NCBI RefSeq assembly: GCF_029537395.1
Contig: NZ_CP120677.1
Coordinates: forward strand, 682,001-746,000
Direction of reading: 5' to 3'
Length of the DNA: 64,000 nucleotides
Origin: Tissierella sp. Yu-01
Lineage (GTDB): Bacteria > Bacillota > Clostridia > Tissierellales > Tissierellaceae
Shown here: in pieces, positions 36,997-45,497 of the stretch
Position numbering within the stretch: the first letter of the stretch is position 1
How the letters are laid out: the number at the start of each line of letters is the position of its first letter
Made by a program: the position numbers and the translations under genes
Notes under the pieces: model-generated
What the model was told of the DNA's origin: nothing
Databases searched by the model: none
What the model saw: only the letters and a program-made list of their open reading frames with translations

Positions 36997-38368
36997 TCTT
37001 AAATTTAGACCACTAACTAAAAATGAAAAGTTCTTACTATCAATATTAGTTATTATCTTTGTGTTTTGGGCTTCTAATAGATTTATTCTCACTCCTCAGG
37101 CGGAAAAAATAAGTCAATTAGAATCAGAAAAATTAGAACTTGATACTAAAATTGTAGATATAAACAATACTTTAAAAAGAGAAAACAATATAAAAGAAGA
37201 CTTTGAGAATTTATACAGGGAAAGAAATGAAATCTTGGCAAATTACTTTCCAACCATTGACCAATCACAGATAATATATCTTTTAAATGATTTACTTAGT
37301 GAAGAAAATATAGATATAACAGATTTCAGCTTTAGTAGACCTACAAACGAGCAAATTAATGAGATGATCGTTCAACATATGGATATTTCTATACCATTTA
37401 AAGGAGATTATGATGGAATTATCAATATAGTGAAATCCGTAGAAACGAGTCCAAGAAGGATATTAGTAGATACTTTATCTATGGATAAAACACAAGAGAA
37501 TATAAGCGGAAATGTTTCTTTGAAGATATATAGCCTAGATGGTATTGCTGATACTGATTCTAAATTTATAGATATTGATGTTGCTAATGGCTCAGGAGAT
37601 GGTTCGTTATTTGAAGAATATGAAGGTTATGTAGATGAATCCATTTCTTTGGAAAATGAAATAAACGAAGTGTCATCAAGAGAAATTAATGATATTGATT
37701 ATACTAAGGTTTATATGTTACATGATTTTGAAACTAAAGACTATAGCTTTATACCATCTAATGAATTGATTAGGGGTGATGCAACTCCTTCTACGACTAG
37801 AAAATCAGGTAAATACTCTCTAAGATTTGAATATAATATGTTGGCTTTAGAGGAAGAAAATAGAGCTTATATTGATTTAAACTCTAAGGATATTGAGTTT
37901 AAATATCCTCCTGATTTAATAAGTATGTGGGTCAATGCTTATGGCTATTCGCCGGGAACTTTAGGAATGAGACTTAGGACCCAAGGTGGAGAAGATATAG
38001 ATGTGACTATTTCTGAAGGTATTTCATGGCTAGGGTGGTCCAGCTTAGAAGCAAGTCCACCGGTTGATTTATCACTATATCCATTAAAGTTAACGCATCT
38101 TTATTTCGAACTACCATATAACAGAGATGATATAGGTGTATTTCTAATTGACAAGTTGGAGGCATTTTATCCAGTTAGTGAGGATTCAACTGCTAATAAT
38201 AATCCAATTAATGATTTTTATGTTGTACAACATGGAGACACTGCTACCAGTATATCTATGAAATTCTATGGAACTATAGCCTACAAAAATGAAATTATAA
38301 AGAATAACAGTTTAACCACTGGCGATACACTACCAGTTGGCAAAGTATTAGTTCTTATAAGGAGGTAG
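36971..38368 (+). CDS. pilO: PilO-like protein with lectin-like region and C-terminal LysM
   Basis: A 465-residue protein, far longer than ordinary PilO (about 200). Residues 20-190 are PilO-like: a transmembrane helix (FLLSILVIIFVFWASN), a coiled coil and a ferredoxin-like region. Residues about 247-402 form a beta-rich domain (SLRFEYNM, PDLISMWVNAYGYSPGTLGM, LTHLYFELPYNRDDIG). It resembles carbohydrate-binding modules seen in secreted clostridial proteins. Residues 415-465 form a LysM (FYVVQHGDTATSISMKFYG) for peptidoglycan binding. The ATG at 36971 is preferred over 36959, which has no room for an RBS. The architecture suggests anchoring of the pilus machine to the cell wall. Confidence 0.82.
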   Translation: MEKKLIKNNLKFRPLTKNEKFLLSILVIIFVFWASNRFILTPQAEKISQLESEKLELDTKIVDINNTLKRENNIKEDFENLYRERNEILANYFPTIDQSQIIYLLNDLLSEENIDITDFSFSRPTNEQINEMIVQHMDISIPFKGDYDGIINIVKSVETSPRRILVDTLSMDKTQENISGNVSLKIYSLDGIADTDSKFIDIDVANGSGDGSLFEEYEGYVDESISLENEINEVSSREINDIDYTKVYMLHDFETKDYSFIPSNELIRGDATPSTTRKSGKYSLRFEYNMLALEEENRAYIDLNSKDIEFKYPPDLISMWVNAYGYSPGTLGMRLRTQGGEDIDVTISEGISWLGWSSLEASPPVDLSLYPLKLTHLYFELPYNRDDIGVFLIDKLEAFYPVSEDSTANNNPINDFYVVQHGDTATSISMKFYGTIAYKNEIIKNNSLTTGDTLPVGKVLVLIRR

Positions 38369-38373
38369 CAAAG

Positions 38374-40332
38374 ATGAAAATGACAAATAGAATATTAACT
38401 TTCATTATAACTTTAATACTTATATTAAATGCTGGGGTAGCCTTTGCTGCTTCTGACTTCGACTCAAGTTATACTGCTGGATATGATGCAGGATTTGAAG
38501 CTGCAGATGAGTATGAGCCAGGGGAATATGAAGTTGACGATGCTTATTCAGAATTTAGACGTTCAAGTGAATATAATAAGATTAAAGAAAAACTTGGAGT
38601 TGAATTTGACCGTAATGACTTTAAAGATGGGTTTTATGATGGATTTGAAGATGGAATAGAAGAAAATGATAAGGAAGAAAAGGTAAATTATGCAGTTACC
38701 CTAGGCAGATCTCTAGGCTACATATATGGGGCAAGAGACTTTCAAAACAATGATAAATCAGACTGGAAGGATGCAATACCCAGTGATAGAGAAATAAGAA
38801 GGATGTATGACCTTAATATGCATGATGCTGACTATAGAGAAACTTTTATTGATGCTTTTGAGATAGCATTTATGGAAGGATATTTGGATTCATATGAGAA
38901 AGCCCAATTTGATCCAGCAAAAATAACTCAGGAACAAGGTTTAGCTGATGGTGAGGCATTAGGAACATTATTGGGAGCAGCATATGGTGCTAAGGACTAT
39001 TATGAGGGAAAGAATTTAGATTATACAAGAAATCTTCCTTCAGATAGAGTTATTACCGCTGAATATTTGCTTAATAATGATTTAGATGAGTATAAGGCTG
39101 GATTTTTATCAGGTTTTATAAGAGCTTATGAAGAGGCTTATAATAAAGCCTATAGAGAATCCAATATAAATGATACATTAAGGAATGAGGGCAGTGCATA
39201 TTCCGATGGGAAGGCTATAGGAAATAATGCAGGGCAAATGCAAGCCACCCAGGATTTTATGTCTAGGCTTCCTAATGACTGGAGAAAGTCTCTTCCAACT
39301 GATAGGTTTATTATTTCAGAGTTTGGTCTTATTTATCAATCTAGTGATTATAGAGAAGCATTTATCTCTGGATATTATGATGGTTTTTCTGAGGGATACA
39401 ATTCTAGATATAAAGAATTAAGCCAAGGTGTTGGTATGGAAAAATTAATATCTGAAATAGTTCCTATTTCTGGTGGTAGCATAACAAGCCTTGATAATGT
39501 CTTTAATGTCACTATAGAGCCAGGCACATATTATCACGATGTGAATCTAAGTGTAAATACAACCTATGACGTAGGTAATTATGTGACAAGTTCATTGATT
39601 AAAGCATCTGATAGCTATACAGTAAATATTTTAAATACTTCGGGAAATTTAAATGACGAAAAGTTAATTACTATTAGCTTTGAATATTATGGGGATAAAC
39701 TAAAAGGTGGAATTTATAAACTTGTTGATGGTATATGGACTTATGTGCCTACAGTTATAGAGAATGGATCTATGACCGCTTACATTAAACCAAGCAGTAT
39801 AAAAGCAGTAGAGAATACCTATAGTGCTTTCATGGATACTAAGGCTATTGTATTCCCAGATTCAAGGGGTCACTGGGCGAATTCTGAGATAAATACTTAT
39901 GTTAGACGAAATATTATCAATGGTTATAGTGATATGACATTTAAACCAGAAAGAAACATATCTAGGGCTGAATTTCTAACATTGTTGAGTAGAGTTTACA
40001 ATTGGAATTTACCATTATATACTGCAAATACCTCACAATTTAGAGATTATAATATCTTTGGTAATTTTAATAACACTATTAGTTATGCATTAAGTAATAA
40101 CTATATCATGGGATATGGAGATGGCACTTTTAAACCAAATGATCCAATTTCTTATAATGAAATAGAAATAATTATGAATCGAGTATTAGGTACAAATACA
40201 TTTAAGTGGTCAAATATTGCTTATGACATACTTTACAATAAAAAATATCGACCTAGTAGTTTTGATAATATGAACAATAAAATAACAAGAGCTGAAGTAG
40301 TATATATGCTTTATACTACAACGGAGCCGTAA
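38374..40332 (+). CDS. Secreted SLH-domain protein with 86-residue tandem repeats
   Basis: A 652-residue exported protein. The signal peptide ends near AFA (residues 1-25). Residues 33-347 hold one partial and three fuller copies of an unrecognised repeat. Each has a glycine-rich helix (LGRSLGYIYGARDF), a P(S/T)DR turn at 136, 222 and 308 (exact 86-residue period), and a Tyr/Gly-rich segment such as FISGYYDGFSEGYNSRY. A beta-rich domain spans about 355-485. Three SLH modules (about 494-545, 555-606, 611-650, the last degenerate) should bind secondary cell-wall polymer. Its place inside the pilus operon suggests an S-layer-attached pilus accessory or adhesin; function unknown. Confidence 0.75.
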   Translation: MKMTNRILTFIITLILILNAGVAFAASDFDSSYTAGYDAGFEAADEYEPGEYEVDDAYSEFRRSSEYNKIKEKLGVEFDRNDFKDGFYDGFEDGIEENDKEEKVNYAVTLGRSLGYIYGARDFQNNDKSDWKDAIPSDREIRRMYDLNMHDADYRETFIDAFEIAFMEGYLDSYEKAQFDPAKITQEQGLADGEALGTLLGAAYGAKDYYEGKNLDYTRNLPSDRVITAEYLLNNDLDEYKAGFLSGFIRAYEEAYNKAYRESNINDTLRNEGSAYSDGKAIGNNAGQMQATQDFMSRLPNDWRKSLPTDRFIISEFGLIYQSSDYREAFISGYYDGFSEGYNSRYKELSQGVGMEKLISEIVPISGGSITSLDNVFNVTIEPGTYYHDVNLSVNTTYDVGNYVTSSLIKASDSYTVNILNTSGNLNDEKLITISFEYYGDKLKGGIYKLVDGIWTYVPTVIENGSMTAYIKPSSIKAVENTYSAFMDTKAIVFPDSRGHWANSEINTYVRRNIINGYSDMTFKPERNISRAEFLTLLSRVYNWNLPLYTANTSQFRDYNIFGNFNNTISYALSNNYIMGYGDGTFKPNDPISYNEIEIIMNRVLGTNTFKWSNIAYDILYNKKYRPSSFDNMNNKITRAEVVYMLYTTTEP

Positions 40333-40338
40333 GACTAG

Positions 40339-40767
40339 ATGGACAGATATATGGGTTATACAATAATAGAACTAGTTGTTGTACTAACCCTTTTTTCAAT
40401 AATTTTAATGATTGCTGTACCTAACCTTGGAATTATAAGAGAGTTTAAAGAATATCAACAGATAAGACAATTAAAGAGTGATATACTTTTTGCGAGAAAT
40501 CAAGCAATAGTTAAAGGGAAAATTCACATTGTTCAATTTGATTTCGTTAGAAACGGTTACATTATAGTAGTAGGTGGAGGGACAATTAAAAGAGTCTATT
40601 TTGATGATGGTATAGAGCTTATAAAAAATATGGAGATGACAGAAGTGTCTTTTTACAGAACGGGGGTTCCTGGTAAAAGCGGCACTATTAGGCTGAAGAA
40701 TAGTAAGAACAAAACATATGAAGTAGTGGTGACTCCTGTAGTGGGAAAAGTAAATATAAAGAAATAA
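40339..40767 (+). CDS. Minor prepilin (GspH/FimT-like)
   Basis: A 142-residue minor pseudopilin. The leader MDRYMG is followed by YTIIELVVVLTLFSIILMIA, a prepilin helix with Glu5. Then comes a GspH-like domain beginning ARNQAIVKGKIHIVQF. PilD should cleave after Gly. Minor pilins prime assembly or decorate the tip. Starts seven bases after the SLH gene; no strong RBS is visible, so translational coupling is likely. Confidence 0.82.
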   Translation: MDRYMGYTIIELVVVLTLFSIILMIAVPNLGIIREFKEYQQIRQLKSDILFARNQAIVKGKIHIVQFDFVRNGYIIVVGGGTIKRVYFDDGIELIKNMEMTEVSFYRTGVPGKSGTIRLKNSKNKTYEVVVTPVVGKVNIKK

Positions 40768-40781
40768 TAGTAGGAGGAATA

Positions 40782-41177
40782 GTGAAGAATAAAGGATTTA
40801 GTTTAGTCGAAATCATCATAGGAATTTCCTTAATCGGAATTATTTCAGTTTTTACTTTCTCAATAATTTCATTTTCCTTAAATGGATTTTCAGCAGTAAG
40901 AGAAAAAAATACAATGATTCATATTGGTGAAATGGTAATAGAAAAACTAAAGATTAATGATCCATATATAATAGAGATAATAGAAGATGTTGAAGAGTAT
41001 GGACAGTCATATTACCTAGAAGAAGATTTTGATAGGGACAAATATTCCGTATTAATCACTAAAAAATATAGTAGTGAAGGTCATATTGAAGTAATTGTTA
41101 AAGTTATTCTTTTAAATCAGGGGAAAGATATATATGTTGAATTCAAAGCAGCAATTTCAAAACAGGAAAGGATTTAG
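40782..41177 (+). CDS. Minor prepilin (GspI/PilV-like)
   Basis: A 131-residue prepilin starting with GTG after TAGGAGG. The leader MKNKG is followed by FSLVEIIIGISLIGIISVFT with Glu5. The small C-terminal domain is not specific, so the GspI/PilV role is inferred from order. Its 3' end overlaps the next minor prepilin gene by 44 bases in another frame. Confidence 0.82.
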   Translation: MKNKGFSLVEIIIGISLIGIISVFTFSIISFSLNGFSAVREKNTMIHIGEMVIEKLKINDPYIIEIIEDVEEYGQSYYLEEDFDRDKYSVLITKKYSSEGHIEVIVKVILLNQGKDIYVEFKAAISKQERI

Positions 41178-41721
41178 TTTAATAGAATTTGTTTTGGTAA
41201 TTGGTATATCTTCTATGATTATATTAATCATATTTTCTTTATATAATATTTCTACTAATGCATTAATTTATGCTGATGAGAAGAATGAAACTTTATTATA
41301 TGGAAGGTACATAATTGATTATATAAAATATGAGGTTAGAAATGCGGATTTGATAATAAAGTCAGATAAAATAGTAGATTTAGATATAAGGTATCCCAAT
41401 AATATTGGTTTTGTTATTATGGTTGATAGAGGAGAGAAGTATTATGAAAACAATCATGAAAAGAGATATGGATATCACACTTATCATCTAAAAGGAAATT
41501 TATTTGAGCGAATTGCCTACAATAGTAATAACGCCAAATATCCTAAGGCATCCCAATTTAGTGGATATAATGGAGTTTATGATAAAGTTTATTCTATAGA
41601 TGACACTATTCTACATTATGACAATAAACTATTGCTACTATCAGTGACATTAGGTATTGATGAAAAAGATACTAGTACATATAAATCAACTATTTACCTT
41701 TATAATAAATTAGATTACTAG
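41134..41721 (+). CDS. Minor prepilin (GspJ/PilW-like)
   Basis: A 195-residue prepilin. The leader ends QFQNRKG, then FSLIEFVLVIGISSMIILII with Glu5. The C-terminal region is larger, as in GspJ/PilW proteins. It overlaps the preceding prepilin gene by 44 bases; the ATG at 41134 has only a weak RBS (GGGGAAAG), so coupling is likely. Third in the GspH-I-J-like series. Confidence 0.82.
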   Translation: MLNSKQQFQNRKGFSLIEFVLVIGISSMIILIIFSLYNISTNALIYADEKNETLLYGRYIIDYIKYEVRNADLIIKSDKIVDLDIRYPNNIGFVIMVDRGEKYYENNHEKRYGYHTYHLKGNLFERIAYNSNNAKYPKASQFSGYNGVYDKVYSIDDTILHYDNKLLLLSVTLGIDEKDTSTYKSTIYLYNKLDY

Positions 41722-41729
41722 GTGATTCT

Positions 41730-42725
41730 GTGAAAAAGAATGGGTTTATTACTATATTTGTTATATTTATAATGATTATATCATTTATAATTGTACTGTA
41801 TATAATTCACTTAGTTCATAATCAAACATTGATTGAAGCAGCATATCAGGATAAGATTCAGTCAGAGTTATTAGCTGAATCAAAGATATTGAGATTGTTT
41901 TATGATGATCATTACTTAAATGATCTATTAGTTCCTAATATACATTACTATTTTAAAAATCAAAGTGCTGGAAATGCATTAACATTTGAACTTAACTTTG
42001 ATTCAAATATGGATGAAGATGATTTAATCCAATCAGTAAATGGTCGCTTCTTCAATATGAATGATAGAAAATATGTTGGTTTAGAAACAAAAACTAATTA
42101 TAAAGGTTTTACAAGTAATGCAATTGCTAATGGAACAATAGTTAATGACTTATTTGAGATGAATAAAAATCCCTTGGTGTCTTATAATTTAGATTCTGGC
42201 ACTTCTAGTAAACTTGATTTGTTATTTAAAAATATATATGATAATATTCATATTAATGATTTGCCAGAGGGTATTAAAGGTATACATACATATGATCATA
42301 ATATTCTCAAATTACGAAAAGTGGATAGTAAACTTAAAGAGCTTATTAAGATAAGAAATGAAGTAGAGAGCATTGAAACTTTTGATAAGGATATTTTCTT
42401 AATTATTAAAAATAAGATAAATACACCTGTAGAGCTTATAATTGACAATAATCTAGATTTAAGTGGGATTGTATTTCTTGAAGGTAATTTAGTCATTAAT
42501 TCAAAATTTACGTTCAAAGGTATAATTATATTAAAGGGTGTAGATAGTAATATAGTTGTAAATACTACAGAAAGGCCTGTACTAAATGGAATAGTTCTTA
42601 CTGAGGGTGATACAAGTTTTTCTGACCATATTGAATTGAAATATGACAGTGGTTTTATATGTAAATATGGTATTTACTTGCCAGGGTTCCTAGAACCTAA
42701 ACTAGAAGTTATTAAGATACAGTAA
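41730..42725 (+). CDS. PilX-like pilus accessory protein with bactofilin-like C-terminus
   Basis: A 331-residue protein starting at GTG. The N-terminus KKNGFITIFVIFIMIISFII resembles PilX/GspK-type pseudopilins, with Gly-Phe at the possible cleavage site but no Glu5. A charged middle region follows. The last 100 residues (LIIDNNLDLSGIVFLEGNLV then FTFKGIIILKGV and PVLNGIVLTEGD) have the repeating short beta pattern of polymer-forming bactofilin-like proteins. This would be an unusual ending for a minor pilin. Last gene of the pilus operon; aroK follows 11 bp later. Confidence 0.68.
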   Translation: MKKNGFITIFVIFIMIISFIIVLYIIHLVHNQTLIEAAYQDKIQSELLAESKILRLFYDDHYLNDLLVPNIHYYFKNQSAGNALTFELNFDSNMDEDDLIQSVNGRFFNMNDRKYVGLETKTNYKGFTSNAIANGTIVNDLFEMNKNPLVSYNLDSGTSSKLDLLFKNIYDNIHINDLPEGIKGIHTYDHNILKLRKVDSKLKELIKIRNEVESIETFDKDIFLIIKNKINTPVELIIDNNLDLSGIVFLEGNLVINSKFTFKGIIILKGVDSNIVVNTTERPVLNGIVLTEGDTSFSDHIELKYDSGFICKYGIYLPGFLEPKLEVIKIQ

Positions 42726-42736
42726 AAGGAGTAAAG

Positions 42737-43279
42737 ATGAAAAATATAATATTAATTGGCATGAGCGGTGTAGGGAAATCAAATAAAGGTAAATATTTAG
42801 CTAAGAAACTTGGTTGGAAGTTTATTGATACTGATGAAATAATAGAAGATAAATATAAAATGTCTATAGATAATATTTTTTCTAAATTTGGTGAAGATTA
42901 TTTTAGGACTATTGAATCAAATGTAATAAAAGAAATTTCAATTCTAGATAAAACGGTTATTTCTACTGGAGGAGGGGCTGTTACAAGGGCAATAAATATA
43001 GAATATCTCAAACAAAATGGATATATCTTCTTATTATTGGGGAAAATACAAACATTAGCTGATAACTTAAACAAAAGTAATGTTGTCAGACCTCTTTTGA
43101 AAGGTAGTTCAGATTTAAATGTCAAACTGGAGAAATTGTATAAAAGTAGAGAAGAACAATATCTAATATCAAGTGATGTTATTATTCATATAGATGAAAA
43201 ATCAATGGAAGAAGTATGTAAAGAAATTCTTATGGAATACGATAGAATAAGTAAATTATTTTCTTCTTGTGGTAAATAG
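42737..43279 (+). CDS. aroK: Shikimate kinase
   Basis: A 180-residue shikimate kinase of the aromatic amino-acid pathway. The P-loop is IGMSGVGKSNKGK (residues 7-19), with Asn where Ser/Thr is common. Substrate binding is seen in FIDTDEIIEDK, FRTIESNV and the STGGGAV motif near 75. The adenine lid Arg lies in NVVRPLLKG. No other aro gene is adjacent. It probably belongs to the end of the pilus transcript or is read from it; no terminator separates them. Confidence 0.88.
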   Translation: MKNIILIGMSGVGKSNKGKYLAKKLGWKFIDTDEIIEDKYKMSIDNIFSKFGEDYFRTIESNVIKEISILDKTVISTGGGAVTRAINIEYLKQNGYIFLLLGKIQTLADNLNKSNVVRPLLKGSSDLNVKLEKLYKSREEQYLISSDVIIHIDEKSMEEVCKEILMEYDRISKLFSSCGK

Positions 43280-43394
43280 TAGATATTGGTATAATAGGAC
43301 TGATAGAAATATCATAACTACATAAAACTTTTGAAAATACAATAACACTAAGTTTTATAACTTTTGATTATGATTTATGATAGGAGGTAAAAGG

Positions 43395-43952
43395 TTGATA
43401 TCAGCAGGAGATTTTAGAAAAGGGGTTACTTTTCAGTGGGATGGCGACGTATATCAGATAATCGATTTTCAACATGTTAAGCCAGGTAAAGGAGCTGCCT
43501 TTGTAAGAACAAAGATTAGAAGCGTATTATCAGGAGGATCTAAAGAAGTTACATTTAACCCTACTGAAAGATTTGAAAAAGCAGAAATTATTACGAAAGA
43601 AATGCAGTACCTATATAGTGATGGAGAACTATATTATTTCATGGACCTTGGCACTTATGAACAATTACCTTTAGACGTGGAAGCTGTTGAGGAAGCAATT
43701 AAATGGATAAGAGAAAATGATATTGCGACAATTAGATTATACCAAGGGAAAGCATTTGAGGTTTTACCACCTAATTTTGTTGAGCTTGAGGTTACTGAAT
43801 CAGAACCAGGAATAAAGGGAGATACATCATCAGGGGCAACAAAGCCTGCAACAGTAGAAACAGGTGTGACTCTAAATGTTCCGTTATTTGTTAATGTAGG
43901 CGATAAAATAAAGATAGATACAAGAACTGGAGAATACTTATCCAGAGTTTAG
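43395..43952 (+). CDS. efp: Elongation factor P
   Basis: A 185-residue EF-P that relieves ribosome stalling at polyproline. Three OB-like domains. The modification loop is [10 protein letters not shown] (Lys near residue 29-32), and the C-terminal signature [17 protein letters not shown] is intact. The TTG at 43395 follows TAGGAGGTAAAAGG and gives the canonical [10 protein letters not shown] start; the ATG at 43377 overlaps the RBS region and is rejected. The CD1247-like gene follows 23 bp later. Confidence 0.95.
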   Translation: MISAGDFRKGVTFQWDGDVYQIIDFQHVKPGKGAAFVRTKIRSVLSGGSKEVTFNPTERFEKAEIITKEMQYLYSDGELYYFMDLGTYEQLPLDVEAVEEAIKWIRENDIATIRLYQGKAFEVLPPNFVELEVTESEPGIKGDTSSGATKPATVETGVTLNVPLFVNVGDKIKIDTRTGEYLSRV

Positions 43953-43975
43953 TAAAAATTAAAGGAGGGTTTTTC

Positions 43976-44305
43976 ATGGATTACTTACTACAAAAAGTTG
44001 CTTATTTAAAAGGTTTAGTTGAAGGTCTAGGAATTGATGATTCAACTAGAGAGGGTAAAGTATTAGTTAACATCGTAGATACTCTTGAAGCATTTGCTGA
44101 CGTTATTAACGATGTAGTAGAAGAGCAAGAAGATTTGGAAGAATATGTGAACTTCATAGACGAAGATCTTGCTGATGTTGAAGAAGACATCTATGGTGAT
44201 GATGAGTATGATGATTTCGATGATGATTTTGATGATTATGATTGTTGCGACGATGAAGATTGTTGTTGCCACGATTATGATGATGATTTTGAAGACGAAG
44301 AATAA
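43976..44305 (+). CDS. CD1247-like small acidic protein with Cys/Asp-rich tail
   Basis: A 109-residue protein. Residues 1-65 match the N-terminal domain called CD1247 in clostridia (MDYLLQKVAYLKGLVEGLGI then EEQEDLEEYVNFIDEDLADV). This domain looks like a coiled-coil dimer and often lies between efp and spoIIIAA. Residues 70-109 are almost only Asp, Glu, Tyr and Phe, with a cluster of cysteines and one His (CCDDEDCCCHD), a possible metal-binding tail. Function unknown. RBS AAAGGAGGG. A terminator follows. Confidence 0.8.
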   Translation: MDYLLQKVAYLKGLVEGLGIDDSTREGKVLVNIVDTLEAFADVINDVVEEQEDLEEYVNFIDEDLADVEEDIYGDDEYDDFDDDFDDYDCCDDEDCCCHDYDDDFEDEE

Positions 44306-44324
44306 AATAATTATTAGCTTATTT

Positions 44325-44358
44325 GAGACTAAGGTCATAGACTTTAGTCTCTTTTTTT
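44325..44358 (+). terminator. Terminator after the CD1247-like gene
   Basis: GAGACTAAGGT and ACTTTAGTCTC (one wobble pair) around CATAG, followed by seven T. Confidence 0.9.
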
Positions 44359-44417
44359 ATACCTATATGAAAGAAGATATATTTTACCTTATATAAGCTT
44401 TCTGTTAAATGAGTTGT

Positions 44418-44457
44418 AAAAATGCTTCCTTAATTTCTTTAATGGAAGCATTTTTTA
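44418..44457 (+). terminator. Second terminator before spoIIIA
   Basis: AAAAATGCTTCC and GGAAGCATTTTT around a 14-nt loop. With the preceding hairpin it forms tandem terminators insulating the spoIIIA operon. Confidence 0.8.
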
Positions 44458-44467
44458 TTTTTTGTTG

Positions 44468-44495
44468 TAATATTTGACTAACATATTCATAGAAT
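44468..44495 (+). promoter_or_regulatory. Sigma-E promoter of the spoIIIA operon
   Basis: TAATATT (44468-44474), a 13-bp spacer and CATAGAAT (44488-44495) match the sigma-E consensus. The spoIIIA operon is known in B. subtilis to be expressed from a sigma-E promoter, which supports the call. Confidence 0.75.
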
Positions 44496-44516
44496 TAGAT
44501 TAAAGGAGGACAGGTT

Positions 44517-45497
44517 ATGGTAGACAAAATTTTTGATTCGGTAATAGAAAACTTCACCTTGGACATTAAACACTCCTTATCTAGTTTACCGGATAGTTTT
44601 AAAGATAATATTGAAGAAGTAAGGTTAAGGATAAATGCACCTTTATCAATATATGTGAAGGGTAGGGATTATTTTGTTACCAATGAAGGAAAGGTCACAG
44701 ACAATCCAAAAAAGGGTATGACAATGGATTTTGATCAACTAAATAAAACCTTTCAAATAGTTTGTAATTATTCAATTTATGCTCTTTCAGAAGAAATAAA
44801 GAATGGATTTATAACAATTAGAGGAGGACACAGAGTTGGTATTGGTGGGAAGATTATATATGGGAATATGGATATTGAAACTATTAAAAATATATCCTCT
44901 TTAAATTTTAGAATAGCTAGAGAAAAAAAGGGGATATCAAACGGTATTATAAAATATTTAATGAAGGATCAAGAGTTTTTAAATACATTGATTATATCCC
45001 CTCCACAATGTGGAAAGACCACTTTACTTAGAGACATAATAAGAAATTTAAGCAATGGTATGAAAGATTACAATATAAGAGGACATAAAATAGGATTAGT
45101 AGATGAGAGATCTGAAATTGCAGGAGTATATAATGGAATACCACAGAAGGATGTTGGAATGAGAACTGATATTTTAGACTCCTGTAAGAAATCCTTAGGA
45201 ATAATGATGTTAATACGTGCGATGTCGCCAGAGATAATAGCAGTTGATGAAATTGGAAGTGTAAATGATGTAGAAGCTATTGAAGATGCAACTAGAGCTG
45301 GAATCAAGTTAATTGCAACCATACATGGATATTCTATAGATGATATAAAGGGAAGAAAGGCACTACAGAACATATTTAATGAAAAGATTTTTAAAAGATA
45401 CATTATACTAGATAACTCAAAAGGTGTTGGGACAATTAAAGAAATTATGGATTCTAACACTTTAAAAAACCTATTAAGAAAAGAGGGAGTAATATGA
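44517..45497 (+). CDS. spoIIIAA: Stage III sporulation protein AA (secretion ATPase-like)
   Basis: A 326-residue ATPase related to type II secretion motors, acting at the mother-cell membrane of the feeding-tube channel. Walker A is SPPQCGKTTLLRD near residue 160. GLVDERSEIAG and EIIAVDEIGSVNDVEAIEDA (Walker B) follow, then KLIATIHGYS. Length is normal. First gene of the operon; the spoIIIAB start overlaps its stop by four bases. Confidence 0.95.
   Translation: MVDKIFDSVIENFTLDIKHSLSSLPDSFKDNIEEVRLRINAPLSIYVKGRDYFVTNEGKVTDNPKKGMTMDFDQLNKTFQIVCNYSIYALSEEIKNGFITIRGGHRVGIGGKIIYGNMDIETIKNISSLNFRIAREKKGISNGIIKYLMKDQEFLNTLIISPPQCGKTTLLRDIIRNLSNGMKDYNIRGHKIGLVDERSEIAGVYNGIPQKDVGMRTDILDSCKKSLGIMMLIRAMSPEIIAVDEIGSVNDVEAIEDATRAGIKLIATIHGYSIDDIKGRKALQNIFNEKIFKRYIILDNSKGVGTIKEIMDSNTLKNLLRKEGVI

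Noticed and set aside
38444-39421. Small + strand ORFs overlapping the SLH gene in another frame
   Set aside because: They are frame shadows of the repeated glycine/aspartate-rich coding sequence.
44063-44396. Low-complexity ORFs in other frames over the acidic CD1247-like tail
   Set aside because: The GAT-repeat composition makes open Ile- or Met-rich frames in other registers; none has an RBS or domain.
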